Below are positions 19,344 through 32,184 of a stretch of 64,000 nucleotides of DNA, in pieces (position 1 is the stretch's first letter; every line of letters begins with the position of its first letter). The translations under genes were made by a program, and so were the position numbers. The notes below the pieces were generated by a model that worked only from the letters and a program-made list of their open reading frames with translations, was not told where the DNA came from and ran no database searches. The DNA is from Aradus depressus (Eukaryota; Arthropoda; Insecta; Hemiptera; Aradidae): NCBI GenBank assembly GCA_963662175.1, contig OY759216.1:32505087-32569086 (forward strand). The letters are read 5' to 3'.

Positions 19344-22300
19344 TTAGAAAGCATAGGAGCTGAAGGGAGTTTGGAACCCGGCGTGGAACACAGGAGCGCC
19401 GTAGGGCGAGGCTCCAAGGAAGGTCTCGGGAGCGAGTGGGTGAGCAGGCAGACCGTAAACAGACTTGGCGATCCCGAAGGGAGTCTTAGCAATGATGGGG
19501 GTCTTGGCGATGATTGACTTGGTCAAAGCGATGGGTGCGGGGGCGATAGTGCGCACACCTGCGCCAAGAGCCTCCTTGTGAACTACAGCGTTGAAACCGT
19601 TGATGTCGTCAGCTGTATAGTCAACAATGCGTTTGGAGCCGTCAGCCTCAATCAGGGAGTAGCTGCCCTGGACCACGTCTCCATCCCGAGCCTCTGTCTG
19701 CGACTTGGCGTCTCCGGTCAGAGCGTCAGACACGTCGTATGAGAAGGCGTACTTTGGATGAGGGTCGAACACGTCGAGACCGTCAGTCTTGGCGAGGAGC
19801 TGGGGAGCTGCCTGGGCCGCGGCGAGAAAAGCGAGGAGTGCTACTACCTGAAAATAATAGATTATATAGACTGACAGAAGAGGATATCGTAGTTGAACAG
19901 ACCATAGGAAGTAACAGTAATTAGGGAGAGAGAGGATGGGGCGTTATGGAGGGCCTGCTTCACTTATCTGCAAACTCAAAGATAACCAGGTGTTTCGACG
20001 TAGAACTAAATCCTTCCTCACGCTGGGTAAGAATAAACATCGGGAGCACGGGTTCAACAAAATCATGTCACACTTTGAACGCTTATTCCTTCTGTACTAT
20101 TAATGGTATAATATTAAATAATACATCATTAGACAATAAAATAAAGTTTCAACCCTCCAGCTCTTATCACTTTGATACAGTAGCGCTAGAAAGTTAAGTT
20201 AAATTTCGCGAGATTTAGCATAAATTACTATCAATTGTATTCAGTGTAGCTTTAATATCTTTAATTTTAGAATAAGTAAAATATAAAAAAAAATTAAAGG
20301 GGAACAGTAGCAAATGAGCGCAACCTAAAAGGTAGGTCTACGTCAAACGTACACTGCACACTTTTAAGACGTAGAACGTGTGAGAAACTGTCATGAAATA
20401 GTGACAACTGATAAAGGTTTTGGCACAGTTGCAGCTCGAAGAGTCACATAGCAACAACAAGTTATCTGTTATGTCATTTAACAGGTCAGGTACAACACTA
20501 TGACAAAAATATTCGATCTGCTTAAATGTAACTTATATCTTACGAAAAAGCTTGTTTCTTAGAAGATGAAAACTTGACTTGGCTATTTGTGCACAATTGA
20601 ATTAATCAAACGTTTGATTACAACAAATAAGCTAAAAATATTTTGTGTTTTTTAAGCTTATCTGAGATTTCTGTGCATTTTGTCCAGGGATGTCTTCAAT
20701 ATTTTCGACATGAAGAAGGGACATGAAAGAAAATATACCTTTGGAAAAATATTTTGCTCAAATCCAGATGGCGAGCAATATCAACAAAAAATACTTCATC
20801 TTCTTGGTAAATTAATTCAGTTTCGGAGGAAAATAACCGTAAGACTATAATATGATTTATGAAATGGAAATGAGTTTTGTTGGATGACAAAAAAGGCCAT
20901 TACCTACTATTTTAAAAATATGTTTTATAGCGATTGCGTTCTTGGTGACCTATAAATTTCACTGCCGACTCTTGGACTTAGTGTAGTCAAATGAATACAA
21001 CATTTCCTTTATTCATTTATTTTTGGGGGACATTATGCTACAGTGGTCATCAGCCCTCCCTAAGGTAAATATTAAATTATAATGACCCCTGGAGAGAGCC
21101 ACAGTTGATCCTTAGCTTTGATACACGACTCACCTTTGACAGATTTCCAATTAACCCTCGACTGCCAAAAGGCCATCCTTTCAGAGCCGCCCTCACCACA
21201 AACCTCTTTTCCTTCCTCTCCTCTATAGTTAAGTTGCCCTGAAAGGGCTCTTATGTGCCGCTTTTGACCCAGAGAATTTCCTTCTTTGATCCTTTAATAC
21301 GACTTTACCTGGAGAGCCCTTTATCCTGTTTGGAGAGCCTGGATCTCGAGAGCCCTGGTTCGGTAAAAATACCATCAGGGCGCCTCTTATTCTTTGCCGC
21401 AGGAGTCGAGCCTCATGGAGGCGGCCTATTAAATTATTTTGAGGTATTTTCATTAAAGCTCGTCTCCTTCTCGACAACCCTATAAAGGAAAGATGAGGCC
21501 AACAAAGCATTTCTGTAAAATGCCAAGATCCAAGTAACGAAAAAAAAAAAATAAGAAAAAATGTAAACATGAAAAAGTTAAACAAATATGCGGAATTTCA
21601 ACTTTGTTGTTTTCTTAATAAACTATCATGTTTTCAGGACCTAACTGTATGAAAACACAGAAATTGAGATATTATATGGTGTACGGAGCACTACAAGCAA
21701 TATCGAAACTGGCTAAAACTCCTGAAATATGTCAGAAAAACGAACAGGAGCAGGCAACGAAGAAGCCGACTGTACAGCGAAAGAGAAACGGAACCCGAAC
21801 TCAATGCACCTAAGTCTTATGCAGGGTTTGCAAATGCACAGCAGAGTAAAGAACGGTCACCGGACCCAGACTTGACATGAATGGACTTGTATGAAATGTG
21901 GTTTTCTATTAACCTGATCAACTGGACTTCAGGGAAATAGGACAGTTCAATGATTTTCTGTATCTATACATGTTGGTGCTGACGGGTCTTGAGCTTGAGT
22001 CAGTCTTTCCAGTCAATGACGCCGATGACACAGACAACCATTGCGCCGTTCCCTGACTTAAGTCCAGTAGTCAAGACCAGTAACGCTTCACCGAGAGACT
22101 GCCGTAAATACGATTAGGCCACAATGGGCAATAACGGACGAAACCGTAGAATATTAGATATGTATCATCGACCTGCTTCAAGGAGGAGCCCGGGCCTGGA
22201 TGAAGAACTAGACCCTAGACGAAGGGAGATCCACAGGTAGCCCACAAGGTCATATCGCCTAATACCAGAGCTTTCTTTCGTCACTCTGGTGGACATGAGC

Positions 22301-23736
22301 CCGACTCTACTGTGGAAGTCCTAAATTTTGCCTACCCTAAATTTTTATTCAACTAAGTTCTTTAACGAGAACCTGACATCGTACAGGCTCGGGACCATCG
22401 CTTTACGTCTCATCCGAAGGACGGTGCGCTTAATGATTATTCACCTCCCAGATAAAAAACCTAAGGGCCTCGGTTGTATAGAGAAATGTTTTAAGGTATA
22501 GATACTACGGAGAAGTCAAAATTGAAGGTTATGAAAACAATTCGATATCCAAAAGATTTATTTGTCAGATCAAAATAACTATAGGAAATAACTTCGTTAA
22601 ATATTGGTCGAATTTTATCAATTACAATATATCAATCAACAGTTCTTTGTTCACAATGAACTTCATCAGAATTAGAACTTACACTTACAACATGAACAGG
22701 AATACGTAGGTTTTTAATGTCAAAGAGCCCGGGGATGGGTGGCGAACCACGAGATCGCCGTAAGTCGGTACTACCCCACCCAGAGCCTGGTCAACACCAC
22801 CTCCTGGCAGTGACTGGTCCTGGACCGAAGAGAACCACTCCCCACTCTGGCACATACAACCCCTCGTGAGACCAATTAACAATGACTAAACCAATTACTG
22901 TTTCATTGAACAATTATAACTGAAAAGTAAATTAAATTTTTATTTTTACTGACTCTGATTTCAAAGGAAATTGCATTATTTATGAATTAATTGTATTAAT
23001 TGTCTGTAAGAAGACATCAACATCGATACGAATTGTACTATTATTCATTATATAATTGTTTTCAAAGTTCTTTATAGATAATTGAAAATATGCAAATAAT
23101 ATGCAATTTCATGTTATTATTGATGTTTGTCTGAGACCACATGGAATTTCAAAAAAATACATCAATGCCAAAATTTAGATAATAAATAACGATGTGCCTG
23201 ACGGTAGAAAATCTAAGTGTGTTTGAAGGCGATCCTTGTGTAAACATTGTCCTTTGACTGACATTGCATGTTAGCCAATATCAAGCAATATTGGGACTAT
23301 TACTTTAGAAATAATTGGCTTACATGCTGAAAAACTTACATCTGAATGAGCATTATCAGCAATATGAAGTATAGGGGAAGTTATCTGATTGGTCAGAAGT
23401 TGCGTTTGAACTGGAGTTTAATGTTTTCCGTACCCTTGATTATAAAAAATGAAAAAAAGGTTTCTTGTATGCCTGTGAACACGGTAACTCCTGATAGAAA
23501 AGAAAAATCGATACACAATTTGATATGTGTATCCAGAACCCCATAAGGACGACACATTGATTTTCAGCCAAATCTAACAATGGAAAGGGGGGAATTAAAT
23601 GTGGAGGGCTTAACAGAAAAACCCCAGTAACTGTTGAAGTAACGAATGTTTTTGATCTCGGAAAACAATGCTTACTTGATAGTGAATAATGAAAATTCAA
23701 TATGAAACAATGATAAAATAATACCTGGAATGCCAT
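19344..23736 (-). CDS. Cuticle protein 2, RR-2 type, two exons (171 aa)
   Basis: Minus strand. Exon 1 is 23736-23725 (MAFQ) with donor GTATTA. Exon 2 is 19847-19344, after acceptor TATTTTCAG. The 3.9-kb phase-0 intron contains a SINE, an R1 repeat and other repeats. The short first exon was placed because it lies 20 bases after a TCAGT initiator and about 52 bases after a TATA box, and gives the same four-codon design as the other two genes. The protein has a signal peptide of about 18 residues ending AAAQAA before P19. The RR-2 chitin-binding domain is at about residues 30-99 ([54 protein letters not shown]). The tail of about 70 residues is rich in A, P, I and K with AKTP repeats. The product is a structural protein of the extracellular cuticle. 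The exon 1 assignment is strong but not proven without transcript data. Confidence 0.9.
20200..22225. other. Intron of cuticle gene 2, no recognised element
   Basis: No gene recognised. ORFs at 21229-21585 (-) and 21255-21485 (+) overlap on opposite strands and are treated as chance. Confidence 0.4.
22232..22480 (-). repeat. SINE-1 copy in intron of cuticle gene 2
   Basis: Minus orientation: AAGGTCATATCGCCTAATAC, TCACTCTGGTGGACATGAGC, GAGAACCTGACATCGTACAG and GGCCTCGGTTG are all present. The tRNA-like head is cut off. Confidence 0.85.
22615..22682 (-). repeat. Decayed hammerhead-bearing repeat end
   Basis: The minus strand has CTGATGA followed by a GTTCA/TGAAC hairpin, but AAAG instead of GAAA, then GATTGATATATTG. 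It fits the pattern of the other terminal repeats but the core is damaged. Confidence 0.4.
23366..23650 (+). repeat. R1 interspersed repeat copy
   Basis: GAAGTATAGGGGAAGTTATC, GTTTTCCGTACCCTTGATTA and ACCCCATAAGGACGACACAT match the R1 copies at 32.2 kb and 59.2 kb. It lies about 100 bp inside intron 1 of cuticle gene 2. Confidence 0.8.
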
Positions 23737-23753
23737 CTTGTTACAATCGGTCG

Positions 23754-23789
23754 ACTGATACATTTCCATGGGAACTCATCTCTTATATA
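23754..23789 (-). promoter_or_regulatory. Promoter of cuticle gene 2: TATA box and TCAGT initiator
   Basis: On the minus strand a TATATAAG (about 23789-23782) lies about 32 bases before the A of TCAGT (23758-23754), the standard arthropod initiator. This gives a 5' UTR of about 20 bases. Confidence 0.8.
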
Positions 23790-24446
23790 GTCTGGAAAAT
23801 ATATTAAATCAATGGCCAGACGTCCTTGTGAGGTCTTTTGTTTGTGGTATAGGGAGAGAACAGGGAGGGACGGGACAACAAAAGGAAACCGGACCGAAAC
23901 GCCCCTCTCAAAGTGCATTTGGTGCAATTTATATGCACTCATCCCTCGACCTCAACACGACCTGCAATAAACAAGGTGACAAAAAGTGGTGTGTTCTCAT
24001 GTATCTGAAGATACGGTCGTATGTCTTCTTGGGCCAGTAGTGTAGTAGAACAGTACCCGGGGGTGAAAAAGATTTGCATCCATTTTGAAAAATTAGTTTT
24101 TAGAAATGATAATTTTATCTTATGTGTGATTTTTTTAGTGAAACGTATCTCCTTCAATTTATATACTGTCCCGATACTTGCTCCAACCCCAAGAAATTTA
24201 TTATTTGAAAAATTATTGCTTATTTGTTTTTGAAACATAGTATATTTATACTTTTGACGACGCTGATTACGAATCTGAGTAAAACTCAAAATGAGGACTG
24301 AAATATGGCTGATATTAATGGGGTACAACGAAAAAAAATTGCTTGATTTAACATTTGATTCGTAAAAATACTATGATATTTTATGAAATAAAACTGAATC
24401 TTATAATGTTTGGAGCGTAACAATAACACACAAACACAACTGAACT

Positions 24447-24788
24447 TTTTTTTTAGATTAGGTTTTATGACTCATGCCCGGGCTTTACCTACGAGGTCAT
24501 ATCGCTTACTACCAGGAGCGCTCTTTCGTCACTCTGGTGGACATGAGCCCGACTCTACTGTGGGAGTCCTAAATTTTGCCTACCCCAAATTTTTTATTTA
24601 TCTAGGGCAGGGGTCTTTAACGAGTACCTGACATCGTTCAGACTCGGGACCAACGCTTAACGTCCCATCCGAAGGACGGCGTGCTTAAGTTTATTTTACT
24701 TCCCAGATAAAATAAACTAAGGGCCTCGGTCGGGTTACGAACCCACGTTTTTGAGCTCAGAAGACAAGCACGCATACCACTGAGCTAC
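24447..24788 (-). repeat. SINE-1, complete copy with target duplication
   Basis: Flanked by 13-bp direct repeats ACACAACTGAACT at 24434-24446 and 24789-24801. Reads tail to head on the plus strand, ending in the tRNA-like ...ACCACTGAGCTAC. Confidence 0.93.
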
Positions 24789-24842
24789 ACACAACTGAAC
24801 TGAAAAATAGATTTTATTTGTTTTCATGACAATTATATAATT

Positions 24843-24844
<2 letters not shown>

Positions 24845-24899
<55 letters not shown>

Positions 24900-24902
24900 T
24901 AT
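24845..24902. repeat. (TA)n microsatellite
   Basis: About 55 bases of almost pure TA between two oppositely oriented SINE-1 copies. Confidence 0.95.
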
Positions 24903-24917
24903 ACGGTTTTTTATCTT

Positions 24918-25158
24918 AGAAATGAAAAAAACTTAAGCACGTCGTCCTTCGGACGGGACGTTAAGCAATGGTTTCGAGTCTGTACGATGTCAGGTTTTCG
25001 TCAAAAATCCCTTTCCTAGGTGAATAAACATGGGTAGGCAAAATATAGGACTCCAACAATAAAGTCGGGCTCATGTCCACCAGAGCGACGAAAAACCGAT
25101 CTGTAGTAGGTGATATGACCACATAGTTAAAGCCCGGGCATGAGTCACAATAACTAAA
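24918..25158 (+). repeat. SINE-1, 5'-truncated
   Basis: Plus orientation from AACTTAAGCACGTCGTCCTTC to GGGCATGAGTCACAATAACT. It forms an inverted pair with the copy at 24447-24788. Confidence 0.88.
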
Positions 25159-25159
25159 A

Positions 25160-26105
25160 CTCTATTTTAGATAACTGACGATATTAAACAACTAGAAATT
25201 TTCTAGCTACAAACTTTTCATAAAACAATATTTATTGTGAAATTAAAAAAAAGATATACATTTTTTTTGGAGGCTAGCGCGCTACCGGGGCCCTCGATGT
25301 AATGATTTTTTGGCGCGGTGAACATATTATGTATGGATGTTTGTCCTGAATTGTGTCGTATACTGTGTTTAATATGTCATTGAGGAGTGTTCTGTTGCTT
25401 ACGTGACATTGTGTGATGAGGATAGTATCACAGATAATGGAGGTTTGAACAATTGTAGTCAAGGTTTAGAAAATATGAATCGCTGTAGTCATTCAGCGAG
25501 ACAGATTCCTAAACGCCATTAGGAAAACGGCGAGATTTTCTTGTCTAATTCTGATTTAATCTTCTTTCGTATTAACCGTTGTTGGTCCTTGATGAAGTAA
25601 AATGGATAGAATAAACGAAGAGCTTGAACAAATACCACAAGAAAAACAGATAACCGGATCTAGGTTAAAAAAAAAAAAGATTGATTAGCAACAGAAAAAG
25701 TGAGGGGGCGGGTTTCCAGCGGATATATCATGGAAGTTGGAGCTGGAGCTGGATATACAGGAGAGATAAGGGGAGTCTGTGCCCACAGCTTATCTGGCTA
25801 ATAGGGCTGCTCTGGAAACCTCCTATGGAACTAGAGACATGCCTTTTGGGAACCGAGAAATCTACTTCCACAGCTCGTAATATTTGTAATCAACTGTTAT
25901 CTCTCTCCCTTTAAACTGTGGAGGTCTCTGTGGTCTGGTGAATTGGAATGTATTTAACTTGATATATTCGTTTTATCAGAAGTCATCAGAATTTTAGAGT
26001 GAATCTCCTGTTAATTCGATGTGGCTGAAAATTAATATATGTCTTATGGGCTTCTGAATGCACATTTAGTGGCAATACAATTACATATATAATTCCCAAG
26101 TGTTT
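25160..26105. other. Intergenic, no recognised gene
   Basis: The 25681-25914 frame is short and featureless; no repeats recognised. Confidence 0.35.
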
Positions 26106-26109
26106 ATAC

Positions 26110-26345
26110 GTTCCCTTAGCAAAAATATATGTGATGTGGCAATTACAGGATTTATTTATACCAACCACTTTTATACAGATCACTCTCTCTCTCTGCCCTC
26201 TTAAATCTATTTTATACTGGATATATGGAAGAAATGTGATGATCTCGGTAGATTTCTTTGTTTCATTGTTCATCGTGCTAGAGATTGTGACTTTCTTATA
26301 TTGAATAATGCCTGTATGAAATAAATTAATTTGAGAAGGCTCTTG
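26110..26345. mobile_element. MITE-1 copy, diverged
   Basis: ATGTGATGTGGCAATTACAG at the left, CAGATCACTCTCTCTCTCTG and GATTTCTTTGTTTCATTGTT inside. The right end is degraded. Confidence 0.75.
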
Positions 26346-26349
26346 TCTT

Positions 26350-28220
26350 GATGGAATTTTACATTGTGACTTTCAGAAAATTTAAGAGGCCCATGTCACA
26401 ATAACATCTATCATTGTTTCAAAATTGCGGTCCTATGAGTATCTTACCTTAATGTACCAACAACCCTTTCATGAAATATTGCATTGTGACTTTCAGAAAA
26501 CTTATTTCGATAAGGCCATAAAGGTTGAGCTCCTAGTTAAAGATAAAAATAATTATATTTAGAAATATATAGAGCCTTCTGAGGAAGAGACAATTTTATA
26601 ACTCTTGTTATCTGAATGTGAAAAAAAAAAGTATGTGAGGGCAGAAAGAGTACTAAGTGTGAGAAGTGGAGTAGAATGTAATGTAAGAGACTGTTATCAG
26701 TGTGTTATCAGTAGTGTGAGGTGGGTCCGGTAGGGACGCTAGTCTCTGATAGCCTCACCTACCTACCTTCCCCATTAAACATCCCTTCCCCCTTCTTCTC
26801 CTTTGTTAGATAAAGCAAACAGTTTGTTAAATAAAACTTTAGCCTTCTTTAGGGCGCTCCTTTTTCGTCCTAGTCCACTGTGCTCAAATAATATCAAATA
26901 ACTCTTTGTAAATACAACTTCTTAGTTGAGAAACATAGACATACTATAGAAACTTGTAATAAATAATTAAAACAATTTTTTTTAATATTGTCTTATTGAC
27001 ATATGGATCACAGATATACGATTCAGCAAAACCAGCCATCATAAAACGAATTGAGGCGTTTAAAACAAAAACCCTCAGACTGGTAACACAGTGCCCATGA
27101 TACATAAACAACAGAACACTTCATAACTATCTTAGGGTTTTTAAGCAAACTTTACACACATACAAACCCAGAAATACGTACATTGTCTTCACAACACTTA
27201 CCACACAACCCCACACGAAGGTTGAAGAGGAACCGCGACTTACTGCCATCTCGAATAGTCTTCGTTCCTAATATTTTTCAACACTAATTTCCTCTACTTT
27301 TATTAACTCTCTTACTACCCTGCCATCCAAATTGTCTTTCAATTCCTTTTTATTTATTTTATTACATTTTTTCTCTCTTGCTCACACTTCAAGTGTTCTA
27401 ATAATTAAGATAAATTTTCGTCCTGAGGACCTACCAATGGGTGGTCTCTCTCTCACACCATTCCCACAAATATATCTACATGTACATAGTACATATATGC
27501 TGGTGAATGCACCCAGGCAACAGTTATATCTTTACAAATAGATACAACTATTTATAAAGAGAAAAAAAAATATATTTAAGGAGTTTTATTATTAATAAAA
27601 ATGTTTTATCATTAAAATATTTAAATGCATTAAATGAAGATATAAATTAAAATTATAACAAATGTGGTTAATAGTGATAATACCTATATATTGACGACGA
27701 TTAATGATATATGTAATAAAAATAACCATCACTAAATGTATATCTGGAAACAAAACTGGTTTCAAGGTGCTAACAGAGGGGAGTTAAAATAAATTTAGCG
27801 ATTCATACGAATGTTATTTTTAGTGGCTTTATTTCACTTGTTGAAAACTACCAAGTAACCTGTTTTGGTCTGCTGGAAATGGTAGTTTATATATTTTAGT
27901 ATATCTCATAAGGATCAATAAGGTCACTAGTAGAGTCCGGATTAATTACATTGAAAAATGCCAAAATATGTCATTTCATGAAGGAGAAAAAGAATTAAAT
28001 TTAAAAATTACCATATATACTATCAAACTTTAAAAATGTACTTGTACTGTGGAAGAATTATCTGTTCACCAGCTATCTATCTATTGGACCCGGCCCCTGG
28101 ATTGTGATCAGCATTCCAAAAATGTCCAGAGACCCTGGAGGTCTTTAGAGCCACAGGAAGAAGAATAAGAAGATAAAATAAAATTAGTATCCATAAAATA
28201 ATAATAATTATTAATAATAA
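26350..28220. other. Intergenic, no recognised gene
   Basis: A short repeated phrase TGCATTGTGACTTTCAGAAAA-like occurs at about 26361 and 26475. No coding sequence recognised. Confidence 0.35.
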
Positions 28221-28224
28221 TGTT

Positions 28225-28435
28225 GCTTTTCTTATAGCAAACACTTTTTTACAGATCTCTCTCCCATCCTCTCCCTCGTCTCAAATTCATTTCACATTGG
28301 CATTACAGGGTATAAGATATCTCTATGAAATTTATAGCATCATCGGGTTAGTTTGTTTCATTGTAGGTTCAGCGTAATTTTGAGATTGACTTTCTTATAC
28401 TCAATATTGCCAGTAAGAAATAAATTTGAGAGGGA
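28225..28435. mobile_element. MITE-1 fragment
   Basis: Contains ACAGATCTCTCTCCCATCCT, CTCAAATTCATTTCACATTG, GTTTGTTTCATTGTAGGTTC and ATAAATTTGAGAGGGAG. The left inverted end is missing. Confidence 0.7.
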
Positions 28436-28499
28436 GGAGGGGGAGGCAGAGTGATCTTTACAAAAGTGATTACTAGAAGTCTGATCTTCGCCACTCTTG

Positions 28500-28830
28500 T
28501 GGTTAGAGTGACTGTCAAGCCGTGGCTGGGGTTATAGTTAGAGTGTGGCCTCATCGGTATTGTGGTTAGAGTGGCTGAAGTTATGGTTAGAGTAACTCGG
28601 TTTTTTGGTCTCTTCGGTATTTTGGTGAGACTGCCAAGCCCAGGCTTGGTTAATGGTTAGAGGGACTATGAGCCTCGTCGGTATTTTGGTTAGAGTGACT
28701 GCCAAGTCCTGGGTGGAATAATGGTTAGAGTGACTGCCAAGTCCTGGGTGGGATAATGGTTAGAGTGACTGCCAAGACCTAGCTGGGATAATGGTTAGAG
28801 CGACTATGAGCCTCGACGGTCTATTGGCTA
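28500..28830. repeat. Minisatellite, about 35-bp unit, irregular
   Basis: ATGGTTAGAGTGACTGCC recurs, with the cleanest units (period 35) at about 28685-28800. Earlier units are diverged and include GAGCCTCGTCGGTATTTTGG inserts. Confidence 0.85.
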
Positions 28831-29309
28831 CAATGGCTGGCTTGACAACTCTGGATTGAGTGTACGTACATAAGAACAGAGAGGTGAGTCAGCCTGGTGG
28901 ACATAAGAACTGAAAATGAACCTTGTTCCTCTTTCTTTCCGTACTTCTTCTCACTACCTCTTGTAACTACACTTCCAATGTCCTACGGAAAGACAACACT
29001 GTAAAACATGACAGCGTACCTCCTCCCTAAATCCGCATTGTTTTAAGTATACTGCGTAGACAATTGATACTTGTACAGTACTTGTGCACCTCATATAAAT
29101 ACTAATAGAAAATTTACCAAGAAATATTTTCAAATAGATAATAAAGTTCTTCATGATTCGGAGGATGGCTCGTGTAAAGTACAGGGGAAGCAAATCAAAT
29201 AAAAAATGGTTTACCCCAAGGAGACGTTATAAGTTATATGCTCAACGATCTTGTAGAAGAAATAAGAAAAATCAATGAAGTATGCGTACGCTCTTCAATT
29301 ATATGATCA

Positions 29310-29585
29310 AGGATCTTGTAGAGATCGCGGATTCGAAACCCGGCCGAGGCCCTTAGGTAGGTTTTTTATGAGGAGGGTAAGTTTAGCGATGGTCCCATGC
29401 CTGCACTATATCAGGTTCTCGTTAAAGGTTAATAGTTATCCTAAGTGAATAAACCTGTGCAAAATTATTTAACACTCTCACAATAGAATCAGGCTAATGT
29501 TCACCAGAGAGGCGAAAGAGCGCTCTGGTAGTAGGCGATATGACCTCGTAATTGATTCTAGATGACTCACAACTAACTAACTTAT
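29310..29585 (+). repeat. SINE-1 copy, partial head
   Basis: B-box region GATTCGAAACCCGGCCGAGG, middle GGTTCTCGTTAAAGG and tail GACTCACAACTAACTAAC. The A-box part is missing. Confidence 0.85.
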
Positions 29586-29589
29586 CAGA

Positions 29590-30770
29590 TTACAAAAAAT
29601 ATTAACAATGAGGTTTTTTTTAATATCAACCGGTTATTAGATAAGAACTCTTAATAGAATCAAATACCACCACAGAGAAAATTATTAAATAATAAATCAC
29701 TTTGTGAAAGTCAAACCAAACTGATTAAACTTTCCATTTATACCAATCACTAGACACCTGAAGTACCTCAAACGGAAAGAAACATTTCTCTACCAAAGGA
29801 TATTTGGGGAACAGAGGGAGCCAGTATTGCATTTCCGGCACCTCACCAAGAGATCGAATATAAAAGACAAAGTGGGCTATATAGGGTTGGTAAGGAGATC
29901 TGAGGACAGGTTGTCGAATTTCACGGCTCACTCAGACAGGCCTCAGACGAGATATCGCGTTACCGCAGAGTTAACGGGGCTCGTCTTACCGCTACGGTGC
30001 CTTGCCACCCTTGGCCTCAAGCTTGGATGTCTGCAGCGAATTGCAAGAGGGCTGAGGAGAGAGAGAGGAAACTGCAATCAGATAGTAGGGTGCTCAGGGT
30101 CAACTTGGCCACTATTAAGGATTTCATGGGGGCGGGTCAACCGTCTTGCGGTTAAATTGGGGTATTTTCGTGTTATGAAAATTTTTAAAGCAATGAATTA
30201 GATGAAATGAAAAACATATAATTCAAATAAAGAAAATCCTCTGCAAAAACTCATACAGGAAAAGAAGAATTCGAGGGGAGATTAAAAATGGACTAAGATT
30301 TCAGTAAGAATAAAGTACTCTTAATAATATTTCGTCTGTGGATCACCGGCATTGTACTTCTCCAGAACGAATTGGTCAATTAAGTTCTTGCTCTCCCTCT
30401 AGCCATGCTCTCCAACCAATCAACCATTTTAACCAACAGTTAAACAGGCAATTCTGAATCCTCATGCTAAAAGTGGTGTCGATACATTCATTACATCCGT
30501 AGTTAATAGAATTGAAGGGCTTGCAGCAAAAAGGGGTTAGCTCCATTTTCGGCCATTTTGAGATAAATGCACAATATAGTTTTAAAAAAAATCATTTCTT
30601 CGTCGGGTGCAAGAAGGAGGTATCTACAACTGTAATAAGTCTGTTAGTTGCTCTGATTCTCACTGGATGGATCTGCCTCCCACACCACATTTGAGCAAGA
30701 AGGGGAGAGCTCCTGGAGCTAACTCGTTCTTGCCAAAAAAAGAAAGATTTTTTTTCGTGATAACAGTCCT
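29590..30770. other. Intergenic; GC-richer block at 29830-30140
   Basis: A 124-codon frame (29827-30201) lies in the GC-richer block but shows no recognisable domain. An R1-type fragment (GATCACCGGCATTGTACTTC, minus) is at about 30340-30420. Confidence 0.3.
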
Positions 30771-30774
30771 AGAA

Positions 30775-31555
30775 GGTTGTAATATTTATTATTTTTGTCG
30801 CGACATCACTTTTACGTCTACAACGAAACTGTGGGGGGAAAAAGACCCCCAACGAACCCATACGTTTCTTGCACCACTACATAAATAATATGCTCAGTCC
30901 TCAAATTAAGGTCCTTTACTTATTTTCTGACAACTGTGTAGCTCAGAATAAGACCCATGCATTGATGCAGTACTTATTATATCTTGTAAAATTTGGACGC
31001 ATGGATAAAATAATTCATGGATTTTCCAAGCCGGGACACAGCTTTAGTCCGTGCGATTGGGCCTTTGGTCCAATCGAAAAACACTTGCGAAAATCTGACA
31101 GAGTTTATCTTCCAAATGAGTACTCGAACATAATTAAAAGGACGAGTTACAAGTTCACTGTAGTAGAAGCAGACCGCCCAATGATATTAAACTTTGCAAA
31201 CACCTTGAAACCCATCTTTCTGAAAAATCCTCAGGGGGAGAAAAAATCCAAGTTTTTAATCACTAAAAACAGGGTATTTTTTTACGAGAGCGACCAGGTT
31301 CAGCAATGCAGAATGCAATGTAGCGAGAGTGTTGGATTGATCACTAAAAATAACGTGACCATGTGCAAGTCTAGGACTGAAATCAATCTACTTGATCTTC
31401 AACCAGCTTATTACGAGGCGATCCCATTAAAATATCCCAAGTTCAAAGACGTCATGAGCCTGGCTCAAAAGTACGTTGGTTACAGTGAAATGTGGTTTTA
31501 CGACCAACTTAAGTCGGAAACGACGTCAAATGATCATGAGGAAATAACTGAGTGA
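30775..31555 (+). pseudogene. Transposon-type gene with DNC/GQN-like motif (DUF7869-like), 5' part broken
   Basis: An open stretch of 228 codons from the ATG at 30869 begins MHHYINNMLSPQIKVLYLFS and continues DNCVAQNKTHALMQYLL...SKPGHSFSPCDWAFGPIE. This fits the second half of a large family of uncharacterised arthropod proteins that I recall as DUF7869, often considered transposon-derived; their D-x-C-x-x-Q-N motif sits on a predicted beta strand. Upstream, homologous reading continues only with frame changes: HHFYVYNETVG, then a shift at the G/A run near 30831-30845, then KKTPNEPIRFLHHYINN. Earlier sequence is not recognised. The gene is therefore truncated and frameshifted, with an intact 3' half ending at TGA 31553-31555. 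A second fragment of the same family is at 41.5-41.96 kb on the other strand. Confidence 0.55.
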
Positions 31556-32180
31556 GAAGATTTTGATATTTAGTATACTTACATTTTATTATATTTTATT
31601 TTAATATTATAACAATAGGTATTATTTTTAATCTAATATTATAATGATATCAGTTTTATTTTAATATTATAATGTAAACAGTTTTAATAGACTTTTTTTA
31701 AGCAGTTTTGTATTTTTTTAACCCGAAAAAGTATGGGAAGGGGATTTTAAATTTTAGTTTGGGACAAAAAGGAGCTAGCTCCAAAATTGAAATGTACCCC
31801 CCGTTCAACGGAGTGGGTATTATTGTATGAAAATGGTGGCAAAGCAAGCTTAAAAACATACACTGTGAATGTTACGTATTGACATTTTGTGGTGTTAATT
31901 AATTAGATTTGAGTTTTAAATGTTGCATTGTGCATTTTCAAGAAGTTATATATAAATAAACATTTCTAGACAAAATGTGTTTAGATGTTTCAATTTCCCA
32001 GTCCTCCTGAAAAAGATAACTATTAAAGATAATTATTCCGTGTCTGTAGGACCTTCATTACTGGTCCCTGATTGGCACTTTGACCCTTTTCAAGTTAATT
32101 TACATTGGTCCAACCAACCAACCAGAAAATAACTGTTTTTTTCTTTTTCTCAAATAAAACAAGCCGGTGAACAGTTTCAC
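31556..32180. other. AT-rich sequence downstream of the pseudogene
   Basis: Repeated TTTTATTTTAATATTATAA phrases at about 31590-31680; otherwise nothing recognised. Confidence 0.4.
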
Positions 32181-32184
32181 TTCC

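Noticed and set aside
25960..26000. CTGATGA on the minus strand near 25987-25993
   Set aside because: No helix II or GAAA follows; a chance occurrence in AT-rich DNA.
29827..30201. 124-codon frame in a GC-richer block
   Set aside because: No motif, no splice or promoter context, and Arg/Leu-rich composition as expected from chance in GC-rich DNA. It could be a non-coding or ancient exon but cannot be supported.
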